The notes under the pieces were generated by a model, which was given only the letters and a program-made list of their open reading frames with translations, searched no databases and had not been told where the DNA came from. The translations under genes were made by a program, and so were the position numbers. Shown here one piece after another: positions 14,644-27,298 of a stretch of 64,000 nucleotides of DNA. The stretch lies in contig NC_049991.1 of NCBI RefSeq assembly GCF_000003815.2, positions 7,868,976-7,932,975 on the forward strand, read 5' to 3'. Each line of letters opens with the position of its first letter. Positions within the stretch are counted from its first letter, which is position 1. This stretch comes from Branchiostoma floridae. Lineage: Eukaryota; Chordata; Leptocardii; Amphioxiformes; Branchiostomatidae.

Positions 14644-17600
14644 ACCGCTTACGGTAAACCGCAAAAGAAAGCTGCCTCCCTTACAGTTGGACTTCCGAAA
14701 TTTCAAACAAAAATCAAAATGTGCGTTACTTTCAACACTTGAATATCATAGTAAGACATGTGGGCAAACGGTAGAAAGTGATTTGAGTACCCAAAATTAC
14801 TTTGTAACTTTTCTACATACGAATGAAGGCTCACCTGCGGGATAACCGCTAACCGCTAAGCGAACCCTTCGGTAACCGCAAAAAAGTGACCCCTTACAGT
14901 TGGACTTCCGAAATTTCAAACAAAATGTGCGTTACTTTCAACACTTGAATATCATAGTAAGACATGTGGGCAAACGGTAGAAAGTTATTTGAGTGCCCAA
15001 AATTACTTTGTAACTTTTCTACATACGAATGAAGGCTCACCTGCGGGATAACCGCTAAGCGAACCCTTCGGTAACCGCTAAAAAGTGACCCCTTACAGTT
15101 GGACTTCCGAAATTTCAAACAAAATGTGCGTTACTTTCAACACTTGAATATCATAGTAAGACATGTGGGCAAACGGTAGAAAGTGATTTGAGTACCCAAA
15201 ATTACTTTGTAACTTTTCTACATACGAATGAAGGCTCACCTGCGGGATAACCGCTAACCGCTAACCGCTAAGCGAACCCTTCGGTAACCGCTGAAAAGTG
15301 ACCCCTTACAGTTGGACTTCCGAAATTTCAAACAAAATGTGCGTTACTTTCAACACTTGAATATCATAGTAAGACATGTGGGCAAACGGTAGAAAGTGAT
15401 TTCAGTACCCAAAATTACTTTGTAACTTTTCTACATACGAATGAAGGCTCACCTGCGGGATAACCGCTAACCGCTAAGCGAACCCTTCGGTAACCGCCAA
15501 AAAGTGACCCCTTACAGTTGGACTTCCGAAATTTCAAACAAAATGTGCGTTACTTTCAACACTTGAATATCATAGTAAGACATGTGGGCAAACGGTAGAA
15601 AGTGATTTCAGTACCCAAAATTACTTTGTAACTTTTCTACATACGAATGAAGGCTCACCTGCGGGATAACCGCTAACCGCTAACCGCTAAGTGAACCCTT
15701 CGGTAACCGCAAAAAAGTGACCCCTTACAGTTGGACTTCCGAAATTTCAAACAAAATGTGCGTTACTTTCAACACTTGAATATCATAGTAAGACATGTGG
15801 GCAAACGGTAGAAAGTGATTTGAGTACCCAAAATTACTTTGTAACTTTTCTACATACGAATGAAGGCTCACCTGCGGGATAACCGCTAACCGCTAAGCGA
15901 ACCCTTCGGTAACCGCAAAAAAGTGACCCCTTACAGTTGGACTTCCGAAATTTCAAACAAAATGTGCGTTACTTTCAACACTTGAATATCATAGTAAGAC
16001 ATGTGGGCAAACGGTAGAAAGTGATTTGAGTACCCAAAATTACTTTGTTACTTTTCTACATACGAATGAAGGCTCACCTGCGGGATAACCGCTAAGCGAA
16101 CCCTTCGGTAACCGCAAAAAAGTGACCCCATACAGTTGGACTTCCGAAATTTCAAACAAAATGTGCGTTACTTTCAACACTTGAATATCATAGTAAGACA
16201 TGTGGGCTAACGGTAGAAAGTGATTTGAGTACCCAAAATTACTTTGTAACTTTTCTACATACGAATGAAGACTCACCTGCGGGATAACCGCTAACCGCTA
16301 AGCGAACCCTTCGGTAACCGCAAAAAAGTGACCACTTACAGTTGGACTTCCGAAATTTCAAACAAAATGTGCGTTACTTTCAACACTTGAATATCATAGT
16401 AAGACATGTGGGCAAACGGTAGAAAGTGATTTGAGTACCCAAAATTACTTTGTAACTTTTCTACATACGAATGAAGGCTCACCTGCGGGATAACCGCTAA
16501 CCGCTAAGCGAACCCTTCGGTAACCGCCAAAAAGTGACCCCTTACAGTTGGACTTCCGAAATTTCAAACAAAATGTGCGTTACTTTCAACACTTGAATAT
16601 CATAGTAAGACATGTGGGCAAACGGTAGAAAGTGATTTGAGTACCCAAAATTACTTTGTAACTTTTCTACATACGAATGAAGGCTCACCTGCGGGATAAC
16701 CGCTAACCGCTAAGCTATCGGTTCGGTAACCGCAAAAAAGTGACCCCTTACAGTTGGACTTCCGAAATTTCAAACAAAATGTGCGTTACTTTCACACTTG
16801 AATTTTGAGTAAAGAATGTGGGCAAACGGAAGAAAGTGATTTGTTTGCCCAAAATTACTTTGTAACTTTTCTACATACGAATGAAGGCTCACCTGCGGGA
16901 TAACCGCTAAGCGAACCCTTCGGTAACCGCAAAAAAGTGACCCCTTACAGTTGGACTTCCGAAATTTCAAACAAAATGTGCGTTACTTTCAACACTTGAA
17001 TATCATAGTAAGACATGTGGGCAAACGGTAGAAAGTGATTTGAGTACCCAAAATTACTTTGTAACTTTTCTACATACGAATGAAGGCTCACCTGCGGGAT
17101 AACCGCTAACCGCTAAGCGAACCCTTCGGTAACCGCAAAAAAGTGACCCCTTACAGTTGGACTCACGAAATTTCAAACAAAATGTGCGTTACTTTCAACA
17201 CTTGAATATCATAGTAAGACATGTGGGCAAACGGTAGAAAGTGATTTGAGTACCCAAAATTACTTTGTAACTTTTCTACAGACGAATGAAGGCTCACCTG
17301 CGGGATAACCGCTAACCGCTAAGCGAACCCTTCGGTAACCGCAAAAAAGTGACCCCTTACAGTTGGACTTCCGAAATTTCAAACAAAATGTGCGTTACTT
17401 TCAACACTTGAATATCATAGTAAGACATGTGGGCAAACGGTAGAAAGTGATTTGAGTACCCAAAATTACTTTGTAACTTTTCTACATACGAATGAAGGCT
17501 CACCTGCGGGATAACCGCTAACCGCTAAGCGAACCCTTCGGTAACCGCAAAAAAGTGACCCCTTACAGTTGGACTTCCGAAATTTTCAAACAAAATGTGC

Positions 17601-20600
17601 GTTACTTTCAACACTTGAATATCATAGTAAGACATGTGGGCAAACGGTAGAAAGTGATTTGAGTACCCAAAATTACTTTGTTACTTTTCTACATACGAAT
17701 GAAGGCTCACCTGCGGGATAACCGCTAAGCGAACCCNNNNNNNNNNNNNNNNNNNNNNNNNNNNNNNNNNNNNNNNNNNNNNNNNNNNNNNNNNNNNNNN
17801 NNNNNNNNNNNNNNNNNNNNNNNNNNNNNNNNNNNNNNNNNNNNNNNNNNNNNNNNNNNNNNNNNNNNNNNNNNNNNNNNNNNNNNNNNNNNNNNNNNNN
17901 NNNNNNNNNNNNNNNNNNNNNNNNNNNNNNNNNNNNNNNNNNNNNNNNNNNNNNNNNNNNNNNNNNNNNNNNNNNNNNNNNNNNNNNNNNNNNNNNNNNN
18001 NNNNNNNNNNNNNNNNNNNNNNNNNNNNNNNNNNNNNNNNNNNNNNNNNNNNNNNNNNNNNNNNNNNNNNNNNNNNNNNNNNNTTTTCTACATACGAATG
18101 AAGGCTCACCAGCGGGATAACCGCTAACCGCTAACCGCTAAGCGAACCCTTCGGTAACCGCAAAAAAAGTGACCCCTTAAGGTTAGACTTCCGAAATTTC
18201 AAACAAAATGTGCGTTACTTTCAACACTTGAATATCATAGTAAGACATGTGGGCAAACGGTAGAAAGTGATTTGAGTACCCAAAATTACTTTGTTACTTT
18301 TCTACATACGAATGAAGGCTCACCTGCGGGATAACCGCTAAGCGTAACCCTTCGGTAACCGCAAAAAAGTGACCCCATACAGTTGGACTTCCGAAATTTC
18401 AAACTAAATATGAGATGCTTTCAACCCTTGAATTTCATAGTAAGACATGTGGGCAAACGGTATAAAGTGATTTGAGTACCCAAAATTCCTTTGTAACTTT
18501 TCCACATACGAATGAAGGGTCACCTGGGGGATAACCGCTAAGCGCTAAACGAAACCTTCGGTAATCGCCAAAAAGTGACCCCTTACAGTTGGACTTCCGA
18601 AATTTCAAACAAAATGTGCGTTACTTTCAACACTTGAATATCATAGTAAGACATGTGGGCAAACGGTAGAAAGTGATTTGAGTACCCAAAATTACTCTGT
18701 AACTTTTCTACATACGAATGAAGGCTCACCTGCGGGATAACTGCTAAGCGAACCCTTCGGTAACCGCAAAAAAGTGACCCCTTACAGTTGGACTTCCGAA
18801 ATTACAAACAAAAATAAAAATGTGCGTTACTTTCAACACTTGAATATCATAGTAAGACATGTGGGCAAACGGTAGAAAGTGATTTGAGTACCCAAAATTA
18901 CTTTGTAACTTTTCTACATACGAATGAAGTCTCACCTGCGGGATAACCGCTAACCGCTAATCGAACCCTTCGGTAACCGCAAAAAAGTGACCCCTTACAG
19001 TTGGACTTCCGAAATTTCAAACAAAATGTGCGTTACTTTCAACACTTGAATATCATAGTAAGACATGTGGGCAAACGGTAGAAAGTGATTCGAGTACCCA
19101 AAATTACTTTGTAACTTTTCTACATACGAATGAAGGCTCACCTGCGGGATAACCGCTAACTGCTAAGCGAACCCTTCGGTAACCGCTGAAACGTGACCCC
19201 TTACCGTTGGACTTCCGAAATTTCAAACAAAATGTGCGTTACTTTCAACACTTGAATATCATAGTAAGAGATGTGGGCAAACGGTAGAAAGTGATCTGAG
19301 TACCCAATATTACTTTGTCACTTTTCTACATACGAATGAAGGCTCAGCTGCGGGATAACCGCTAAGCGATAAGTGAGCCCTTCGGTAACCGCAGAAAAGT
19401 GACCCTTTGCAGTTGGACTTCCGAAATTTCAATACATGTGCGTTACTTTCAACACTTGAATATCATAGTAAGACATGTGGGCAAACGGTAGAAAGTGATT
19501 TGAGTACCCAAAATTACTTTGTAACTTTTCTACATACGAATGAAGGCTCACCTGCGGGATAACCACTAACCGCTAAGCGAACCCTTCGGTAACCGCAAAA
19601 AAGTGACCCCTTACAGTTGGACTTCCGAAATTTCAAACAAAATGTGCGTTACTTTCAACACTTGAATATCATAGTAAGACATGTGGGCAAACGGTAGAAA
19701 GTGATTTGAGTACCCAAAATTACTTTGTAACTTTTCTACATACGAATGAAGGCTCACCTGCGGGATAACCGCTAACCGCTAAGCGAACCCTTCGGTAACC
19801 GCAAAAAAGTGACCCCTTACAGTTGGACTTCCGAAATTTCAAACAAAATGTGCGATACTTTCAACACTTGATTATCATAGTAAGACATGTGGGCAAACGG
19901 TAGAAAGTGATTTGAGTACCCAAAATTACTTTGTAACTTTTCTACATACGAATGAAGGCTCACCTGCGGGATAAGCGCTAAGCGAACCCTTCGGTAACCG
20001 CAAAAAAGTGACCCCTTACAGTTGATCTTCCGAAATTTCAAACAAAATGTGCGATACTTTCAACACTTGATTATCATAGTAAGACATGTGGGCAAACGGT
20101 AGAAAGTGATTTGAGTACCCAAAATTACTTTGTAACTTTTCTACATACGAATGAAGGCTCACCTGCGGGATAACCGCTATGCGAACCCTTCGGTAACCGC
20201 AAAAAAGTGACCCCTTACAGTTGGACTTACCAAATTTCAAACAAAATGTGCGTTACTTTCAACACTTGAATATCATAGTAAGACATGTGGGCAAACGGTA
20301 GAAAGTGATTTGAGTACCCAAAACTACTTTGTAACTTTTCTACATACGAATGAAGGCTCACCTGCGGGATAACCACTAACCGCTAAGCGAACCCTTCGGT
20401 AACCGCAAAAAAGTGACCCCTTACAGTTGGACTTCCGAAATTTCAAACAAAATGTGCGATACTTTCAACACTTGAATATCATAGTAAGACATGTGGGCAA
20501 ATGGTAGAAAGTGATTTGAGTACCCAAAATTACTTTGTAACTTTTCTACATACGAATGAAGGCTCACCTGCGGGATAACCGCTAACCGCTAAGCGAACCC

Positions 20601-21304
20601 TTCGGTAACCGCAAAAAAGTGACCCCTTACAGTTGGACTTCCGAAATTTCAAACAAAATGTGCGTTACTTTCAACACTTGAATATCATAGTAAGACATGT
20701 GGGCAAACGGTAGAAAGTGATTTGAGTACCCAAAATTACTTTGTAACTTTTCTACATACGAATGAAGGCTCACCTGCTGGATAACCGCTAAGCGAACCCT
20801 TCGGTAACCGCAAAAAAGTGACCCCTTACAGTTGGACTTCCGAAATTTCAAACAAAATGTGCGTTACTTTCAACACTTGAATATCATAGTAAGACATGTG
20901 GGCAAACGGTACAAAGTGATTTGAGTACCCAAAATTACTTTGTAACTTTTCTACATACGAATGAAGGCTCACCTGCGGGATAACCGATAACCGCTAATCG
21001 AACCCTTCGGTAACCGCAAAAAAGTGACCCCTTACAGTTGGACTTACCAAATTTCAAACAAAATGTGCGTTACTTTCAACACTTGAATATCATAGTGAGA
21101 CATGTGGGCAAACGGTAGAAAGTGATTTGAGTACCCAAAATTACTTTGTAACTTTTCTACATACGAATGAAGGCTCACCTGCGGGATAACCGCTAACCGC
21201 TAAGCGAACCCTTCGGTAACCGCAAAAAAGTGACCCCTTCCGAAATTTCAAACAAAATGTGCGTTACTTTCAACACTTGAATATCATAGTAAGACATGTG
21301 GGCA

Positions 21305-22302
21305 GGGTTACGCAGGGTTACATGGTTGTCCGGTTGTAAGCAACACCAAAACACCTAACGTCTAAGGCCTACTGCAACTACAAATGATCACTAAAAATCT
21401 GGGTTTTTTTAAACACAATAAAGAGACTATAACCCTAACCCATAATATGCACCTCCAAAATGCAAACATATCTCAAGAAAAACATTTCTACAGGCACTTT
21501 TGCCAATGATACCTAATCATTTTGAGTAGGCTGATACTGGGCGCTCTGCGCCTGTCCGGAAATACTGAAATTTGCCATATATTACCGACTCCGACTCCGG
21601 TCAGATTTGAGCTTTGACCTGGTATTACAGAAGTTTTGTTCCGGTCTTGCAGATTGGTTTGGGTACCATATTTGAGGGAAAAATTTGCCTCTGCCGGCTG
21701 AAGTCCTTCCCCAGCTTATGTTACTGTTTTAAGCCACCGGGGGAATCTGCTTGGAGATTACGCATTATACACAATTATAGAAACCTTTCACCACCCAAAT
21801 CATATGCGGCCTCAGAGTCGACACCTTCCGTGACCACGCAGCACATGTTATATCTGGCTGCCTCTCAAACAATGCCTTTTACCTCTCCTTCAACAAATTT
21901 ATCCGTACTATTTTATGTACCCGCGTCACGCATAAATGATCATAAATACTGTGTTCTGCTACCTCGAGGAGAGGCCTGACAGGCACATGCGGAAGCACAA
22001 TGTCTATTTTGACAACCGAGCCCTGGACCGTCAACATGTCTGTGACGTAAATATTGAGCGAAGAGCGGCCTAAAATGGATCCTATGCTACCTGGCCGAAG
22101 AAAACTCTACTCTATACATGACCATACATGGCGAACCGTTGGGCGCGTTCATCGATTTTTTTTCCACAAGGCCGCAATTTTTGCACAGAAAGAATTATCT
22201 TTATGTCCATTTCCACCCATCAACTGCCTTTGATATACAGCACCAAATAAAGCTCGCTAGATCTCAACCGTGAAGCCGCCCTGTTAGAAGGGTGTGCCAC
22301 AA
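21305..22302. repeat. Cassette copy A, left part
   Basis: This sequence recurs at 42044-43280 (copy D), 45756-46900 (copy B) and from 50529 (copy C, right part only). It opens with GGGTTACGCAGGGTTACATGG, directly joined to Sat-1. It holds a short CCCTAACCC stretch and a block (about 21780-22110) also present at 42955-43250 that may be a decayed coding remnant. It ends at GTGTGCCACAA, where the retrotransposon begins. No intact gene is visible. It behaves like part of a mobile or segmentally duplicated unit. Confidence 0.75.
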
Positions 22303-23859
22303 CATACCAGTCACATCAACAACACAAAAAACAAGGCCTACAAGGCACTCAAAGTAGTCAGCAGAGTGACTAATGCGATGAAGAACCCAAACCAGGAAGC
22401 GCACCTGTTGTTGTATCGAGCACTGATCAGACCGATATTAGAATATGGAGCGGAATGCACTATCATGGCGGGGAAGAAACAAGAAGATGCCTATGCACCC
22501 ATCCAGAGAAGGGCCCTACTGGCAGCAACAGGTTGCAAACAAAGAACTAGCACCGAAGCGCTAGAAGCACTAACTGGAACTATCCCTGTAGACATCCATC
22601 TCACATGTCGGCAAGCACAGGCATATTTAAGGCTCAGCACAAAACACACGGGCAACCCCATCTATGATACCATTACACATGAGTTGACAGAGGAAAGAAG
22701 AGGCACACCTGTACATCTACTTGCTACAAGATTCAAAGAGCTGAAAGGTGAGCTGGAAACTGAGACAGTCGATAAAGAATGCTACTTTGATGCTAGGTTA
22801 CCACCCTTCTCCATTGGAAGAATAACAGGGTCATTCACACCCAAAATGAACAACCAATGCAGCAAAGAGCAAGCGAAAGAAGAAATAGCACAGTTACTGC
22901 AAAGTATCAAGCAGACAAAGACAACCGTCGTCTTTACGGACGGATCGTCTCTAGGGAACCCAGGTCCGACAGGATGCTCGGCAGTGATCTACGAACATTG
23001 GGGCAGAACAGAACCATACACTGTCAAGAAGCCCGTAGCAGCAAAGTCAAACAACTATGAGGGGGAATTGCAGGGACTTCACCTGGCACTCAGCACACTG
23101 AGCAAGAGGGAAAGAAGTGAAGAGAGAGTGCTCATCTTATGTGACTGCAAGGCGGCAATAGAAAATGTCATCACCACTCACCAAGTAGATGCCTATAACG
23201 ATCTAGTTAACAACATAAGACAGAAACTGCACGAAATGAAGCAGAAGAGAGTCAACATTCAAATTGAATGGTGCCCAGGGCACATGGGAGTAGCAGGCAA
23301 TGAGCTAGCCGACGAACAAGCCAAACTTGCAGCTGAAGAGGCCAGAAACAGCAACATGAATACAGTGTGGACAAGACAACAAGCCCTCAAACACATAGAA
23401 AAACAAGCAGAAGAAAGATGGAAAAGAAGAAGCGAGCTACATACTACCAGCAAACACATGCAGAAGATAAATGTACAAATGAAGAAAAAATGCAAAGTAC
23501 TGGGACTGAGGTCAACCCAAATTGCAATAAACCAGCTGGTGAGTGGGCACACCTCACTCAACGCCTACAGAAACTGGATAGACGACACAGAGTCACCCAA
23601 CTGTGAAGCATGTGGGGAGAGAGAAAGCACAGAGCACTTCCTGTACTACTGCCCAAGGTATGAGAGCAGCAGACGCAGAATGTATAACGAGGTGGACAAC
23701 ATATACCAAGAACTCAGTACACGGGAGAAAGAGAGAAGGCTGGACATAGTGACGCTAGCAGGGATGAGAGAAGATCTGGGAGAAGAAACAAACAAAAAGA
23801 TGTACAAGGCATTCTCAAAGTATATAGAAGACACAGGGAGATTTGCCGGGGAGGACTAA
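22294..23859 (+). pseudogene. Non-LTR ORF2 fragment: RT C-terminus, RNase H, CCHC
   Basis: One open frame of about 520 codons encodes the C-terminal part of a retrotransposon ORF2. The first three codons are flanking DNA starting with GTG; the first in-frame ATG is at 22378, so this is a truncated frame and not an intact gene. Residues about 10-120 resemble the region after the RT core (RPILEYGAE). A type I RNase H domain follows at about 210-350: FTDGSS (D216), NNYEGEL (E258), LCDCKAA (D284) and PGHMGVAGNELADE (H330, D340). A CCHC-like knuckle (C437, C440, H448, C453) lies near the end. The RNase H domain points to the I/R1/Tad-like groups of non-LTR elements (family knowledge). The absence of stops indicates a recent insertion. 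Confidence 0.92.
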
Positions 23860-24018
23860 TAGGTCACCAACTTACTATACACGAATGTGCAAAGCACCAG
23901 AGTTCAAGCACCAAGGAGCAACAACCACATGAGAAGCACCTAGATGGAAATAGTACCTGGAGCTCACGTCTAGCGAAGAAATAGACGTTAAGCAGGGACA
24001 ACAACAACAACAACAACA
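22303..24018 (+). mobile_element. 5'-truncated non-LTR retrotransposon with RNase H and (CAA)n tail
   Basis: The insertion is defined by its empty site: copy C reads GTGTGCCACAAATATTGCC at about 50630 and copy B has the equivalent at about 46310, whereas here 1.7 kb lies between GCCACAA and ATATTGCC. The element ends in (CAA)n at 23999-24018, typical of simple-repeat-tailed non-LTR elements. Any target duplication merges with the CAA tail and cannot be sized. The endonuclease and the catalytic part of the reverse transcriptase are missing, as expected from 5' truncation. Confidence 0.9.
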
Positions 24019-24540
24019 AATATTGCCTATAGAACGGGCTGGATATTTCCTTTTAAGTGACTTGGCTACATCGACTAGACCATTACATAACTTTTTACAT
24101 TGTTCCTAAACGCAATTTATGAACTGGAAAACACACGCACAAAAAACAACAACAAAACGGAATTCGCGGAAAACGTCCGCCATTTTGATCGTAATTCTCA
24201 GCTAATATTTGACAGTCTATCAATCAGAGATTTTTTGCCAACCCACGGCATGTATATTCTTATTTTGAAGCTGCTATGTAGTATTTACATGGCTGAAAAC
24301 TTTTTTAATCTTGGAAACTGCCGAAAATTCATGCGCGCGCGGATGTCATCTATCAACATGGCCTAGCGTTAGGTAGCTAGCGTTTATTTGTAGCGCATGT
24401 GTTATTAACAATGAACGTTAACGGCCCATTCATACCTGTATTTAACAAATTGTAACGAGGAAGCCACCTACCTTAGGCATGTGTGAACCACCAGGCAAGC
24501 AATCCCACAATCTTCCGTAGAATATCCCCCGCAGAATCCC

Positions 24541-24888
24541 TTGTTGTTGTTGTGGTCCTTGTTTAACGTCTAATTCTCCGCTCGACGTGGGCCCATGGTG
24601 TTTCTGCTTGGTGCTCTTTGGCTTGCTGTCCCCACTGGTGCTTGCACACTGGTGCTTTGTTTTGGCGTGTTTGAAAGTGATTTTCAATCCTGCTTGGCAA
24701 ACCTTTTCGTGTCTTCTGCGAACTTAGAAAATGCCATGTACATCCTTCTGTTTGCTTCGTCTCCCGGGTTTTCTCGCATTCCTGCTAAGGTTACTACATC
24801 GACTGTTCTGTCTTGTTGCGCTGTTCTGTATTCTCCATATGTTGTCAACTTCGCTCAGTAGTTGCTGTCTTGGCCTCTCGTATCTTGG
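24541..24888 (-). mobile_element. 348-bp reverse remnant of the RNase H retrotransposon family
   Basis: On the minus strand this matches the 3' end of the 22303-24018 element. It starts inside the codons for the CPRYE motif, includes the EVDNI region and shares the 3' untranslated AGACGTTAA block and the CAA tail (seen as TTGTTGTTG on plus). It is flanked by a perfect 10-bp duplication, GCAGAATCCC, at 24531-24540 and 24889-24898. The reading frame is broken. The same insertion, with the same duplication, occurs in cassette copy C. Confidence 0.9.
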
Positions 24889-25148
24889 GCAGAATCCCCA
24901 AACGACAAACAATATGGCGACATGTACAAACGAACAACGCACCCAAATCCTTGACAAGCACCTGTGATTGACAATGGGTCTTCCTGCACGTGCACGTGCA
25001 GCTTGATAATTTGGTTATCAGGCGGCAATCAGCGAAGTGGAGCGCTCAATAGCTTTGCCATTCTGAATATTAACGATGTCTGCCATTGGTCACGTTAAAG
25101 GCCCTATCCTGTTTGTTGATAGCAAATTAGATAGCACGTTTCAAATTT

Positions 25149-25256
25149 TAGCCTGGTATCCAGCCGTAATATTGCTCCCGAGTCTCTTCTCTCCTCTTCG
25201 CAATTACAGAGGAGAGAAGAGACTCGGGAGCTATACCACGGCTGGAAACCAGGCTA
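25149..25256. mobile_element. 108-bp hairpin MITE, TSD TTCAAATTT
   Basis: An almost complete palindrome with arms of about 50 bp begins TAGCCTGGTATCCAGCC and ends GGCTGGAAACCAGGCTA. It is bounded by TTCAAATTT on each side (25140-25148 and 25257-25265). Copy C lacks the element at the equivalent place (about 51750), giving an empty site. An 8-9 bp duplication suits an hAT-like or Mutator-like non-autonomous element, but no transposase is present to decide. Confidence 0.85.
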
Positions 25257-26057
25257 TTCAAATTTGTCATTTGTATCCCAATTAATCAAAGCTGATGCGT
25301 TTTAAAAAGCTGCTTGATATTGCGTGACAATATATAATAGTTAATTCCACATTCTTACCGGAGAGCTAATTGCAGTCAGCATGAAAGTGTACAAACAGTA
25401 TAGAACAGCATTGAATATGTCCACTATAGCTAACACTAAACTGTCACTTGTTGGGTTTGGCTTCTTTTCCTGAGACAGTGGAAGATGAACGATCCCACTT
25501 TTTCTATAATGTGATAATGTAGCCACTGGATCAAATCTCACTAGCACGCCTAGTTTGCTATCCTTTTTTTGTGCGTTTGTCTTTGCGAACCTGTACTACT
25601 GACAACAGTAGTTACTTGGTCAGATAGCAGATGATTAGCTTTTTCTGACAGTATACTGTTTACTAATTGTCTGGAATACAATACCAGGAATAAAATTTAT
25701 CATTTTAGTCCTATCAAAGATGCAAAATGTAGATCATTGTGCCTAAATTGTTGATTCATATCATCTGAGCAATCTCTGAGAGGGAAAAGGAACAAGACTG
25801 TGATAATATCCCAAAGGATTTGCCACCTACCATCACAAGTCCGGGTAGTTAGTACAATGCGACATTACAAGGCCATTGCAGGTGAACCCCGAAGGCAGCA
25901 GGTTATCAAGGACAGGTAATGAGGTATGTTCTGATCAGGTGTACGTACAATTAGTATGTTTTAGAAGTAGCTGGATTTGACTTCATGATCAGCGTTCCTA
26001 CCAAAGTTGCGAGACATCCTGTTCAAAAGCGAGTTCTGATAAATTCAAATATCAGCT

Positions 26058-26143
26058 CTTTCACTCTCTCTTTAACTCTCTCACTTTCTCTCATCTCACT
26101 CTATCTCTCACTCTCTCACTCGCTCTATCTCTCTCTCACAAAC
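26058..26143. repeat. CT-rich low-complexity tract
   Basis: Irregular CTCT/CACT runs. A shorter, more diverged tract occupies the same place in copy C near 53447-53488. Confidence 0.85.
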
Positions 26144-26437
26144 AACATATTACCTTGGCCTTGGTGGCACAATAATTACCAGAGGTTATTGACCTGAAGG
26201 CAACGAATACAATAGGGGCAGTGTGAAGTCTCGGCTATGTTTAGATGCACCTTGCCCAAGCACTACCACATAGCAGTGAAGAACGGTGTCAGGGGGACTC
26301 CCGAGACTTAAAGAAGTTCTCAGATTGACAGACAGGANNNNNNNNNNNNNNNNNNNNNNNNNNNNNNNNNNNNNNNNNNNNNNNNNNNNNNNNNNNNNNN
26401 NNNNNNNNNNNNNNNNNNNNNNNNNNNNNNNNNNNNN

Positions 26438-27296
26438 TATATTCCGCATATTGTACGATGAGCGCAGTAAATCGCAGCAAAATCGTAAGCAAAATCAGCC
26501 ATCGCAACGCATCGGATGATGTTCAAAAATTTTCCAGCGTCGTACGATTTTTCACTTGTGCCTCTTTTGAATAGCCGCCTGGCCGCTTTTGTGCTTCTTT
26601 AACCAAAAGAATGTGGACTTGGCTGTTGAATACCTTCCTATAATATCTTTAACTGTAAAAATAAATTTAAAAAGACCATGACAACAAGAGTATTACAATA
26701 AAATTTCAAATCAAGCGTGAGTACTGGTATGATTATCTCGGCCTGCTTGCCGGCTCTACGTGTCAGGCTCTTTCGAAGATCGTATCATGATATGCTATCA
26801 ACAAAAAGATGCCATCATACAAAAATCATATCATAAGCATTATATCATATATATTTCCGACTCATAGAGCCTGCCTTTATGTTCGAGTTGTCCCCATGAT
26901 TATTACGATTATGGTAAACTGGCCCAAGACCGACGAGAGCTTATATTTGATCTAATTATAACCTCACGTGCATGAAGCGATCAAACAATTGTCTGCATCA
27001 CCTGTGCGGGGCGCGCTGTTCTCTGGTTGCGACTGTGGCAGTTGCGCCTGATATATTTTCCCTTTTCGTCAATATCCACAATATCAGGGAAAACTGAAAC
27101 AATCACAACATGCTAACAATTCATAAATCTATAACCTCATCAGTAGACAAAAATTGCCGTAATAGATCTGATTATTTATCACATTTATTTAGCACTGAAA
27201 AGTATATAAAATAAATGTCGTGATAACTGAAAAAGATGTGATAAAGGATTTAGGTTTTTATATCACATTAATTCACCAAATAAGTGTTACTACAAT
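26438..27296. other. AT-rich intergenic stretch; degenerate foldback-like end
   Basis: No gene seen. From about 27177, fragments such as TTATCACATTTATTT and AAATAAATGTCGTGATAA resemble decayed units of the adjacent 70-bp repeat, so the true edge of the foldback element may lie here and not at 27297. Confidence 0.5.
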
Positions 27297-27298
27297 CT

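Larger units (their letters stand above)
1..21304. repeat. Sat-1 satellite array, 199-bp unit plus 7-bp steps
   Basis: About 100 head-to-tail units fill the first 21.3 kb, starting before the window. The same landmark (CTTCCGAAATTTC) recurs at 9305, 9504, 9703 and 9909, giving unit lengths of 199, 199 and 206 bp. The extra length is an added copy of the 7-mer ACCGCTA, present one to three times per unit. Most units are near identical; clearly diverged ones lie at about 2340-2640, 4230-4700, 10100-10500, 16720-16850 and 18400-19440. Four N gaps fall inside the array. Minus-strand reading frames of 60-75 residues recur but stop because 199 is not a multiple of three; I regard them as non-coding. 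The array ends at a junction with cassette A. Confidence 0.97.
24019..26337. repeat. Cassette copy A, right part (duplicate of 50636-53715)
   Basis: From ATATTGCCTATAGAACGGGCTGG onward this segment matches 50636-53715 in the same order and orientation, up to the shared GACTCCCGAGACTTAAAGAAG block. An N gap starts at 26338. The two copies differ by point changes, small indels and private insertions: a hairpin MITE here and a TA-flanked palindrome in copy C. The first part also matches copy B to 46900. No intact gene is visible. Confidence 0.88.

Noticed and set aside
1-21304. Many minus-strand ORFs of 60-127 aa with shared peptide (HSYVEKLQSNFGYSNHF)
   Set aside because: They are one frame of the Sat-1 unit read repeatedly. 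Unit length shifts the frame, starts are often not ATG, and there is no codon-biased conservation; the DNA is conserved equally at all positions.
1-21304. CRISPR array
   Set aside because: The repeats are about 200 bp with no unique spacers and lie in a eukaryotic context with introns.
21427-21445. Telomere-like CCCTAACCC
   Set aside because: Only about two units and shared by the other cassette copies; too short to indicate a telomere relic.
21614-21979. Plus-strand 121-codon frame in cassette A
   Set aside because: Not conserved as a frame in copies D and B, and contains no recognisable domain.
23259-23561. Minus-strand frames within the RNase H region
   Set aside because: Shadows of the plus-strand retrotransposon frame, which has all RNase H catalytic motifs.
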